Below, one piece after another: positions 20,601 through 32,600 of a stretch of 64,000 nucleotides of DNA. Both the position numbers and the translations under genes were made by a program. Numbering within the stretch: the stretch's first letter is position 1; each line of letters opens with the position of its first letter. Below the pieces are notes generated by a model. That model saw only the letters and a program-made list of their open reading frames with translations, was not told the origin of the DNA and did no database searches. Origin of the DNA: Streptomyces sp. NBC_01317 (GTDB lineage Bacteria > Actinomycetota > Actinomycetes > Streptomycetales > Streptomycetaceae); assembly GCF_035961655.1 (NCBI RefSeq), contig NZ_CP108393.1:2959501-3023500 (forward strand), in the 5' to 3' direction.

Positions 20601-23600
20601 GGCCGGTGGACCAAGGCCACCCGCCGGCCGGCCAACCCGTCCGGGGCGTCCACCACCCCTTCGGGCTCCATCAGCATCCTGGGCCCCACCGATCCGCCCC
20701 ATCCGTCCGATCCGCCCGATCCGCTGCTGGCCGCCGAGACCCTGATGCCGGGTCCGTCGGGCGCGCGACAGGGCCGTAACTGGACGGGCAAGCCGGTGAG
20801 CCGCGTGCGGCCCGGCCAGGTGCGGCTGTACGAGGTCCGTCCCGGCCGGACACCGCTGATCGTGTCCGAGGAGGACGCGCCCTGGCCCGACTCCGCGTAC
20901 GTCGTCGCGGGCCAGGGCGAGAACGGGGGTGTACGGGTCCCCGACGGCCGGGTGCTGGACGCGGAGGCACTCGCCGAGGTGCTGGCCGCCGACCCCGAGC
21001 TGTCCTCGCTGCCGGAGGATGTGCCCGTCGTGCTGGCCGTCCCGGACCTGGGCCGCGTGTATCTGGACGGGGTGGCCCGCCGGCTCGGCCGGAAGGTGTG
21101 GGCGCCCAGTGGTGAGGGACGGCTGATCCCCGACGGCACGGGTGACGGGCATGTTCTGGGTCTGGTCGACCGGGACGCGGATCGGCCGTACGGCGCCTGG
21201 GTGCCGTTCGATCCGACGCCCAAGCCGGCGGCGCCGTACGAGGACCGTGAGTGGACGGCACTGGACGGCACGAAGTTCCGTGACAGTGACGTGTATACGC
21301 GGCCGCTGGTCTCGAAGGACCATGAGCGGTACGGCGTGATCTCGATCCCGGACCGCGACGCGCTGCGGCGGCGGGAGCAGCGGTTCAAGACGTTCCGGGA
21401 GATGCGGCGACTCGTCCATCTGGTGCCGGCCGGTGGCGACCGGCACCACGGGGAGTCCGAGGAGGTGACTCCCGATCCCGCGATCTACGTGTTCGCCGGT
21501 CATGGGAAGCCCGGTCTGCTCGCGCTCACGCTCCGCGACGGCCGGATCGTACGGCTGGGCAAGCTGGACGGCGCGCGTTACGTCGCCGGGCTGCGCGAGG
21601 TGCGTGAGCTGCCGCCGGGGCACCGGCTGCACGCGGAGGTGTGCTGGGGTGCCTCGGACGGCGACCCGCGGCGGCCTCCCCTGGACACCGCTCCCGCGCC
21701 CCATGTCGATGATCCGCTGGAGGACATTCCGTTCGGTCATGTCCTGGCGAACGAGAGCCACAGGGAGACGTCGGCGGCCACCCGGTCGACCGGCCTGAAC
21801 GACGACGCCCGGGTGGTGCTGGACGGCGCCGGCGGCGAGCGGGGACGCCGGGTCACCTTCCGTTTCGACCCGTCGGATCCCCAGTTGGACCAGCTGGCCC
21901 GCGACATGGATCTGCACCAGGGGCCGGGTGCGGTGCCGCCGGAGACCCGCGCGACCACGCTGCGGCTGGTACGGGCCCTGCGGACCACGTTGGGCAACAG
22001 GTTCGAGGACAACCCGTTCCGGTACCGGCAGGCGCTCAAGGGCATCGGCGCGCTGGAGAGGATGCGCGCGAACGACCCGGAGCTGAGGAACCGCACCCCG
22101 ATCCGTCTGGACATGCTCGATTTCCTCACCCAGGAGTACACCGGGAAGCCCCCGGACGCGGCCGGCCATCTGGCGCTGCTCACCTTCGCCCGCCAGCAGA
22201 TCGCGGCGGATCCGCGTACCGAGCTGAGCAGGGCGATCGATTCCCGTGCCCTGCGCCTGGCCCTCAGCCAGTTCTCCACCAGCGGTGAAGCGGTGGTGCG
22301 TGCCGTGAAGGCCCTGCCGGGCCCCGCGCCGGTACGCCCCCGAGACGTCGCGTCCGCCCTGTGGGCGACAACCCGTGCCGCGCAGCGGATCGGGCAGGTG
22401 CCGGCGCCGGACCGGGAGGCGTTCGGCCGCACCGTGCTGCATCTGCCCGGCGCCGAGACCTGGGACCGGGCGAAGCAGCAGACGCTGTGGGAGCTGACGG
22501 CGAAGGCCATCGCCGAGGGTACGGACGTCACCGACCCGGACCTGCTGGCCGCCTACCACGTGCGGGAGACCGGTGCGTTCGGCCCGGCCGCGCTGCTGTG
22601 GCAGGGGCAGAACGTCCAGGGCGTCAACTGGAGCGGCACCCCCGCCCCGGCGGGGGTCGACTGGGGCAGCGTGCGCCGGATGACGCTGGGGCCGGGCGGG
22701 ACCACCGTTCAGCAGATCGTGCCGGACTGGGCCGGGCCGGGGAGGCCCGACCCCCTCCTGAACCTGATCCATGTGGACCAGGCCGGGACCATCGTGCTGC
22801 ACCTGCCCGGCCGCCCCCCGCTCCCGGTGACCGACGACGAGTTCCTGGCACTGCTGGACCTGGACCCGGCCCTGCGTACCACCCCGTTGGCCACTCCCGT
22901 CCTCTTCCTGACCTCCGGTCCCGGGGCCCTGAGGCCGGAGCTGGTACGGCGGTTCGCCGAGCGCACCGGCCGTCCCGCCTTCAGCTACAGCGCGCCGCTG
23001 ATGCTGACCGCCACCGATCCGTCGGCCCCGCTCAACCTCCTCGCCCTCCTGGACCCGGCCACGAAGACCCCCGGCCGGTGGACCGAGGCCTCCCGGCGAC
23101 CGCCCTCGTCCACGCCACCCGCGGCCTCGTCCGAGGCCGACATCTTCGCCCCCACCGGAGAACCCACAGAATCCACGGAACCCACCGACCCTGCCGCCCC
23201 GCGGCCGGTCGACCCGTTGCTGTCGGAGCGGACCCGGATGGCGGGCCCGTCGGGTCCGGGGCAGGGGCGGAACTGGACGGGCAAGCCCGTCAGCCGGGTG
23301 CGGCCGGATCGGGTACGGGTCATCGAGACGCGGCCGGGTGTGCTGGCGAAGATCGTGTCCGAGGAGGACGCGCCGTGGCCGGACTCCGCGTACGTCGTCG
23401 CGGCGGACGGTGACTCCGACGGGGTACGGATTCCCGACGGCCGGGTGCTGGACACGGAAGCGCTGACCGAGGTGCTGCTCGCCGACCCCGAGTTGGCCCG
23501 GCTGCCGAAGAACGTACCGCTGCTGCTGGCCGTACCCTTCGCCCAGCGGTCGCTTGATCTCCAGCTGCTGGCGACCCGGCTGGACCGGCGGGTGATCGGT

Positions 23601-26600
23601 CCCAGCGGTGAAGGGCGGCTGGTCCGTGACGGATCGGGGAACGAACACGTTCCCGTGCTGGTCGACCGCGACGCGAAGAAGGCGTTCGGTCTCTGGGTGC
23701 CGTTCGATCCCCTGGCCACGACGCCGTCGTTCGAGGACCGGGCGTGGACGTCGCTGGAAGGGATCACCTTCCGGGACAGCGACGTGGACACCCGCCCCCT
23801 GGTCTCCGAGGACCACGAGCGGTTCGGCCAGATCTCGATGCGGGACGGCGAGAGCCTGCGGAGGTCGGAGCAGCGGTTCAAGTCGTACCTCGACATACGG
23901 CGGATCCTGCACAAGGTCCCCGCCGGGGCCGGCCTTCAGGACGGCGAGACCGAGGAGATCACCCCCGATCCGGCGGTCTACATCTTCGCCGCGCACGCGA
24001 AACCCGGCCGCATGGCGCTCGCCCTGCGCGACGGCCGTACCGTGCGGCTGGCCAAGCAGGACGCCTCGCGTTACCTCGCCGGGCTGCCCGAGATACGCCG
24101 GCTGCCCCCGGGCCACCGGCTGGGCCTGGAGATCTGCTGGAGCGGAGCGGACGGCGACCCGCGTCACAACCATCCCTCGACCCTGCCGGTGCCCCACGTC
24201 GACGACCCCTGGGGCGACGTTCCGTTCGGTCAGTACGCCGCCAACGAGAGCAGGCTGGCGACCGACGCGGTCACCACGCAGACCGGTATGGACGGCGCCC
24301 GGCGCCTGATCGTCGCCCCGGCCGACGGGGAGAAGGGCCGCCGCGTCAGGTTCCCGCCCGAGCCGCTCGAACACGAGCTGGACCGGCTGGCGCGCGACGC
24401 CGGTCTGCACCCGGGCCCGGGTCCCGTACCGGCCGAGACGCGCGCCACCACGCTTCGGCTGGTACGGGGACTCCGCCGCCTCTTCGGCAACGGCGTCGAG
24501 CAGGACCGCGGCGTGCCGGGCGGACGGTACGAACGGCTGCTCAAGGGCATCGGCGCCCTGGAAACGATGCGCGCGAACGACCCCGCGCTCAGCGGGGTCA
24601 CCCCCCTGCGCGAGGACATGGTCACCTTCTACGCGCAGGAACACGGTGACGGCATCGCCGACACGGCCGCCTTCGAAGCCCTCCTGGACTTCGCCCGCGA
24701 CCGCGTCCTCGCCGACTCCGACGCGGAACTCAGCACGGAGATACCGGCACCGGCCCTGAAGGTGACCCTCGCCGAACTCGCCACGTCGGGCGAGGCCCTG
24801 CTGCGTTCCGTCCAGTCACTCCCCTCGGCGGCGGCGGCCACCCCGCGACAGGTGGCCTCCACCCTCTGGGCGATGGTCCGCGCGGGAAAGCTGCTGTTCA
24901 ACGAGATCCCCCCGGCCGACCGGGAGGCACACGGCCGCGGCGTCCTCCACCTGACCGACGCGGACCCGTGGGACCTGGCGAAGCAGAAGAAGATCTGGGC
25001 CCTGGCTGCCAAGGGCCTCGCCGAGGGTCACGACGTCACCGACCGCGACGTGCTGGCCGCGCACCACCTGAGGGGTTTTGCCTTCGTCAAGGTCAATCTG
25101 CTGCGGCAGGGGCAGGTGATCCAGGGCGTGAACTGGAGCGACAAGCCCGCGCCCGGGGGGATCAACTGGCGCAGTGTGGACCGGATGACGCGAGGGCCGG
25201 ACGGGACCTCCGTCGAACAGGTCGTGCCGGAGTGGGCCGGACCGGACATGCCCGCCCCCGTCCTCATCCTGATCCATGTGAACCAGGCCGGGAATGTGGT
25301 CCTGCACCTGCCGGGCGGGCCTCCGATCGAGGTGTCCGACGACGAGTTCCTGGAGCTGCTGAGGCTGGACCCGGCGCTGCGTACCACGGCCCTGGGCACT
25401 CCCGCGCTGTTCCTGACCTCCGGCCCCGGGGCCCTGAGGCCGGAGCTGGTACGGCGGTTCGCCCAGCGCACCGGCCGCCCCGCCTTCAGCTACAGCGCGC
25501 CCCTCGGCCTGACCGCCGGCGATCCCTCGGCCCCGCTCACCATCGTGGCTCAACTGGACCCGGCCACCCAGGCCCCCGGCGAGTGGACCAGGGCCGACCG
25601 GCGGACGACGGGCCCGTCCGGGGAGTCCACGGCGCCCTCGGGGCCCGCGACCATCTTCGGCCTGCCGGATCCGACAGAGTCGGTGGAGTCCGCGGAGTCT
25701 GCGGAGTCTGCGGAGTCTGCGGAGTCTGCGGAGTCTGCGGAGTCTGCGGAACGGGACGCGCGGACCGGTATCGCCTATCCCGCGCCCGTCCAGGTCAACA
25801 TGAGCCCCGTCTCCGCCGACGACCGGGCGAACGCCCCCGACACCACGGGTGATCCGGGCTGGTCGGTGTCGTCCTGGCGCCCCGCCGGATCCCCGGACCG
25901 GGCGCGGTTCGAGAGCCTGTACCGGGACCGCGAGTGGCGCCACCGCAGTGTCGCCCTGGAGTTCGTGTTCGCCGGACTGATGGGCCAGGTCCCCGCGTTC
26001 ACCGAGGCGGCCCGTGACGGCGTGTTCCGCGTGTACGAAGGGCTGGTCGCCCGTCACGGCGAGGCGGCGGCGCGGCGTGCCTTCTTCGCCCCGGACGCGC
26101 TCCCCGCCGACCCCGCCGCCGCGCTGGAGCGGCTGCGCACCCTGCCGCCCGGGCCGCTCGCGCTGGACGAGCTGATGACCGCGCTCACCTACGCGGCGTA
26201 CGCGGGCGAGGAGTTGCCGGGCCCGCTGGCCGGGACGCTGTCGCGTCCGGCCGGCCATCGGGCCCGTCACGCACCCGGCAGTGCCTACCGCGCGGTCCAC
26301 GACAGCCGTGGCTTCCGCCGGGTGGGCGGTACGGACGGTCCCGCGTCGCGGCTGCTCCGTACCTTCGCCGCGCTCGGCGCCTCGCCCGCCCACCTGCTCA
26401 CGTTCCGGGGCGCGCTCATCGCCTGGGCGGTCCCGGCCGATCTCCAGTCGCTGCACGAGATCCTGCGCGCCTCCCACCCGTTCGGGGTGGGGAACGCGGA
26501 GGAGCGCGGCACCGTCCTGCGCGACGGGGCGGAGCTGCACAACTGGGTCGCGGAGTCGGCGCGGAGCGCCGGCTTCCAGAGGTTCGATCCGTACGGTCAG

Positions 26601-29600
26601 CTGATCCCGCCCCACCGCCGGCTGTACGGCGAGCGGATGACGTACGGCGCGGACGTCACCGCCGGCGAGCTGGATCTCCCGGGCGACCTCGTGAGGCTGA
26701 CCGGCGCCGCGCTCGCCGGGACCCTCCCGTCCGGCACCCGCAGGGAGCGGGCGCTCCACGCGTGGCTCCGTACGTACGGCGACACGGGCAGGCGCGCGCT
26801 GGCGCGCCTGGCACCGGCCCATCTGACGGCCGTCCATCTCTACGGCGGGCCCGACTACCGGCTGATGAAGGCGTTCCTCAACGGTGAGCGGCTGGGCTCG
26901 GGGATGGGCCGTCGCCTGGTACGGCTCAACGTCTGGTCGTTGACGCGGAAGGCGGTGGAGCTGGACGCGCCCGCGTTCCTGCCGACGATGCTCCGCGCGC
27001 ATCCCGACCTCGAAGAGCTCTTCGACGACCTGCGGGCCGGGCCGGACCTGGACACGCCGGGCCCCGAGGCGGACGAACTGCGGGGCCGCTCCGACGTCAT
27101 CGCGGACTGGCTGTACGCGCGGATGCCGCTGCACGTCGACATGGCGATCGAGGCGCTGGAGATCCTGCCGCCGGTGAACGCGGACGTCTGGTGGGGCGAC
27201 CGGGGGATACCGGGTGCGCTGGACGGGCCGTCGGAGGACGGGGACCTCACGGACGGGCCGCCGGTGGACGGGCCGGTCTACGGCCGCGACACCATCACCA
27301 TGCCGTTCTTCCGCAGCACGTCGCTGGTGCGCGAGCGGGCGCAGGAGTTCATGACGTGGAGCAAGCAACCGCCCGCCGGTTCCCACCCCGGTCTGGTGCA
27401 CGTCCCGCGCTCGACGGCGCGCGAGATCACTCCCTTCGTGGCCTCCCTGTCGGAGACGGAGGTCACGTACCCGCCCGGTGCGTTCTTCCGCGTCACGGGC
27501 CGGGGTGTTGTCCCGGGCGACGAGGGGACGGTGTCGTACGAGTCGATCACCGCCCAGGAGGTCTCCTGGGCCGCGAGCGCACAGCGTCCCGCGCCGGTGC
27601 TGCGGGAGATGCGCGCGGCGGACGGCCGGATCGTCGGCGCGGCGTCGTTCGACGACGCGGACTGGGCGGTGCGGCAGGACGCGTACGCACGGCTGGACGG
27701 CGCGACGGGGTTCGTGTCGTGGGAGCGTGACGCTCAGGAACGTCCGGTGGCGACGCTCAAGCCGTTGCCCGGTGGGGGGACGGCCGGGGGGACGTTCTTC
27801 TTCGCTTCGCACGGCGGGGCCGAGGGGCTGGCGCTCGCCGAGGACGGCGGCGGCGTCCTGCGGGACGACGGGTCGTACGCGGGTCGGCTGTTGGCAGGGG
27901 TACGGAACCGTGGTTTCCGCAGCGTGACCGTGCTGGCGTGCGGTCCCGGCGACGCGCCCGGGAGCGTGGCGGAAGCCAGGGCGCGGGCCGAGCGGCTGGC
28001 GGACGTGGTGGGCCTGCCGGTTCACCTGGAGGTGGGCCGTACCGCGGTCACCGCCGGCCGTGACGGCGGTCCGGCGCTGATCCACGCGCTGGAGGACTCC
28101 GAGGGGCGGGCCACGGGGTGGGTGACGGCGTATCCGGGCCGCGGGCGGACCACCGGCGCACCGGCCCCGGACACCGGGCGTCCGGTCGAGACCGGCTACC
28201 CGGCCTCCGGCCTGATCAACGCGGACACCGCCACGGACGCCGACACCGCCATGGACCTGGACCTCGATCCCTTCGCCAGCTCGGCGTCGGAGCCCGAAGC
28301 CGAGCTCGAACCCCCCTACGACGCCTCCGAGTCCGGCGACGTGTCCGGCGCCGACGCCGAGCTCGAACCCCCGTACGACGCATCCGAGTCCGACGCCGAC
28401 TCCGCCAACTCCGCCGACTCCGAGGACAACTCGTTCTTGCAGATCCCGTCCTGGCGGATCACCGGCGCGCCCGACACCCCCCGTTTCACGGGCTACTACG
28501 GGAATCCCTACTGGCGCCAGAGGAGCGTCGACTTCGAGTTCACGCTCGCGCGGCTCCTGGCCGCGCGGCCCGAGGTGACCACCACGGTCCGCCAGACCGT
28601 GGGCCGCGCGCACCGGTTCCTCGTCGAGCGGTACGGGGAGGAGGCGGCCACCCAGGCGTTCTTCCCGCCGGGCGACCCGAGGTGGGCGGCACCGGGCGGC
28701 CCCCTCGCCCAGCTCGTCGGACCGGACGCGACGGCCCCCCTTCCCCAGCTGATGGAGGCGTACGCCAACGCGGTCTTCGCCCACACCGGCCCCTCGACCG
28801 TCAGCCGCGCCCTGCCCGGCCGGATCCGGCACGCAGGACAGCCGCTGCGGAGGCTGAACTCCGCCGACCCCGCGAGCTGGCAGCGGCACGACGCCCTGGG
28901 CTTCCGTCAGGTGGCGGGGGTGAACGGCCCCGCGCTGTGGCTGCTCCAGGGCACCCAGGAGCTCGGAGCCACCCCCGCCGAGATGGCCACCTTCCGCACG
29001 GCGCTGATCGCCTGGACGGTCCTGGAGGGCATCCAGTCCCTCCACGAAGTCCTGCGCGCCTCGCACCTGGTCGGTATGGGCGGCCCGGACGAGCGCGTCG
29101 CGACGCGGCGGGACGGCGCCCGTACGCACGGATGGGCCAGGGACCACCTCGTCCCCTGGCAGCACATCCCGGACACCCCCCAGGGCCTCACGGTCCGCGA
29201 TCGGCTGCGCGCGCCCCACGTGGCGCTGTACGGCGACGGCGTGCGCTTCCCCCGCCAGGCGACCGACGGTCTCGCCGTCCCCGACGACCTGGTGACGATG
29301 GTCGACGTCCTTCTCTCCGGCGCCCCTCCGACGTCCCCCGACGACGAGCGCATGGAGGTGGCACGGGAGTGGCTGTCACGGTACGGCGACGAGGGCCGCG
29401 CCGCGCTGCTGAAGATGTCCCCCGCCCACATCACCGCCCTGTTCATCTACAGCATGCCCGACTACCGGCTCATGAAGGCGCTCCTGAACGGCGAGCGGTT
29501 CGGACAGCACGCGAGCCGGTGGCTGGTGCGTTCCGTCGCCTGGACGCTGGTCTCGCGCGGCGTCTACGTCGTCTGGGCGCCCGGCTCGGGGCCATGGGAG

Positions 29601-32600
29601 AGCCACGTTCCCCTGACGCTGCGGACCCAGCCGGGTTTCCACGAGGTGTTGCAGGGGTTGGTGGACCTGCCCGACCTGGAACCCGGCCCCGAGCTGTCGC
29701 GGCTGCGCCGCAGGCTCGACGCGATCGCCGACGGGCTCCACAGTCAGCTGAAGGCGCACATCGAGATGGCCGTCGAAGCCCTCGAACTGCTCCCCCCGGT
29801 GCGGCGTACCGTCTGGTGGGGCGACCGGGGCGTGCCCGGGTCACTGGCCCGGCCGTCGGCCAACTCGCCCTTGTACAACGGCGTGGTGATCTCGGTGCCG
29901 TTCTTCCGCAGCACCTCCACGGATTCCGGCGCGGCCATCGCCTTCGCGGTGGCCAGGGGCAGCGGGCCGTCGCACACCCACCAAGGGGTGTTCGAAATCC
30001 CCGAATCCCTGGGCAGGGAGATCGCCATGTTCTCCGCCTACGCCGGTGAGTCGGAGGCCCTCTATCCGCCCGGTTCGTACTTCCTCTCCCAGAACCGGAC
30101 CATCCGTACGTACGACGAGGGCTCGACGCGGCACACCTACGCGTACACCGTGGTCGCGGACGCCACCGCCGGCCGGCCGCCGGCGCTGCCGGGGCCCGCG
30201 GCCGATCCGGCCGATTCGGCCGACCCGGCCGACGGCGAGATCCTGCGTACCTTCTACGCGGATCCCCGCTGGTGGACGGTGAGCCGGGAGTACGAGAAGT
30301 CCCTCGGCGAGGTGCTCGCCCACGAGCCCGCCGTGATCGACGCGGCGCGGGCGGCTGTCCGCGTCCTGTTCACCTATCTGTCGCACCACCTCGGCGCCCA
30401 GACGGCGGCGCGCGCCTTCTTCCCGGACCTGTCCGAGACGGACGACCCGCAGGCCGAGATGGACCTCCTGCTCGACGAGGACATGGCGGTGAGCGTAAGG
30501 ACGTTCGTGCTCGCGCTCGTCGACGCCGGCTACGCGTCCGCGACCCAGGGGGCGGGGCCCTCGCTCAGCCGGCTGTGGGCAACCCGGCCCGAGCTGAACG
30601 TCCAGCATCAGCTCACCCTGATCGAGGACGCGACCCCGCACCGGCGTTCCGGCCCCTGGTACCGGGACCTGCACGACCGGCTGGGCCACCCCGTCGGCAA
30701 CGGCCGCGCGACAGGCGTCGCCTGGCTGCTCAAGGCGTTCGGGAACCTGCCCGGCACCGGCCCCGCCCTGCTCCTGGGGCTGCGGAACGCCCTGCTGGCG
30801 GACCGGCTGATGTTCGGCGAGCACTCGCTGGCCGAGGTGCTGGAGGCCGCGCAGTCGGCCGGGGTACGCGACGAGGCCGAGCCCGAGCCCAAGGACGTCG
30901 AGGCGGCCCGGCTGTACGCCTGGGCCGACGCCGTCTTCGCGCCCGCACGGCGCATCGACTCCGAGCCCGAACTGCGCACGGCGTACGCCGGCGACAGCAC
31001 CCTGCGCGAGCGGCTGCGCCTGCCCCACCGGCGCATGTACCAGCAGCGCACCACCTGGCTCGCGCCCTGGATCACCGGCAACGCGGCCGAGCCGGCCGCC
31101 ATCACCCAGCTCGCCGGGCTGGAGGGCAGCACCTGGACCGCCGAGGATCTGCGGACGCTGCCGTGGCCCACGGGCCCGGGGGCGCGGGAGCGGCGTTCCG
31201 CGCTGCGTGACTGGCTGCTGCGGCACGAGAGCCAGGCGCTCCTGCGCAACGTCACGGCGGCACACGTACCCGCGCTCTATCTGCTCAGCGGCCAGGACGC
31301 GGCGCTGACCGACCCGGCGCTGACCACGGGCCCCGAGTCGCTGGACCGGCTGCGCCAGGCGGTCGGCGCCCTGGTCGGCAGGCGCGTCGCCCAGGGCGCT
31401 CCGGACCAGGTGTTCCCGCTGGTATTGCTGCGCGACACCCGCTTGCGGGCCCTGGTGCGGCAGGCCAGGAACGTACCGCCGACGACCCCGCACCGGCCCG
31501 CCGTAATGGCCCAGTTCGGTCAGCGGGCCGCGGCGCTCGCCGCCCAGCTGGCGCCCGGGATACGCGAGGATCTCGTCCTCCTGCGGCGCATGGGGCGCGA
31601 AGCGCTGCACCTGCTGCCGCCGGTGGACGAGCCGGTGTACTGGTCCGCCTGGGGGGCCGGGACCCTGGAGGAGGCCCAGGAGGGTCCCATGGCGGGACTC
31701 TCCTTCACCGCTCCGCCCTTCCACACCGCCTCGACCTCGCGGAACGTCGGGCTGCGCATGCTGCCGGGGCCCCCGCCGCAGGGGGACAGCCATCCGGTCC
31801 TGTACGAGGTACGCGGGTCCTCCGCGCGGGACATCGCGCCGTTCAGCCGGACGCCCGCGGCGCGGCAGGCGATGTTCCCGGAGGAGACCCGTTTCGAGGA
31901 GGAGTCCCGCGAGGTCCGGTACGACGCCTCGCTGGGCCGCAGCCATATGCGGGTGGTCCTGCGCGAGGTGGCGGCTCCGGCGCCGGAGTTGTGGGACCGG
32001 GAGATCCTCACCCGTCCCGTCATCGCTCCCGACGGCACCTGGTCCGGCGTCACCGGCTACACGGCGCAGGAGTGGTCGGAGCGCCAGGACGCGCTCGCCC
32101 ACCTGTCCGGCCTCACCTACTTCAAGTACTACGACACCGAGGCCGAGACGTGGGAGAAGGACCGCGTCCCCGTGCCCTGGAGCCGGGGCTCCCTGTTCTT
32201 CGCCGCGCCCGGCGACGGCCGGCTGGTCCAGGTGGGCTCCCCGTACGGATCCAAGCTCGCCACCGCCGGAGAGGTCGGCGGCTTCCTGCGCGAGCTGCTG
32301 CGCGACTCCCCCGCCGGGCGGAGCGCCGCCCTTGTCGTCTTCGGCCCGCCCGCCGGGGCCGGGCCGCTGGCCCAGCGGATGGCCGACCGCACCGGGCGGG
32401 ACACCGCGGGCTCCACGGCTCCCGCCGAGACCTTCGAGCGGGGCAAGGACGCGGACCCGCGGTACGGACTGGAACTCGAACGGGACCCGAAGCTCCCCGC
32501 TCCCCGGTTCCTGATCCGCACCCCGCGCGACCAGGACGGCACCGAGGACGAGGCACCCCGTGATCCGTCGCGGCACGCGGAGCGTTTCGCCTCGGTGTAC

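Noticed and set aside
25686..25748. Seven tandem 9-bp units as a possible CRISPR or iteron array
   Set aside because: No spacers, the unit is in frame within a coding region, and it encodes a simple Glu-Ser-Ala linker.
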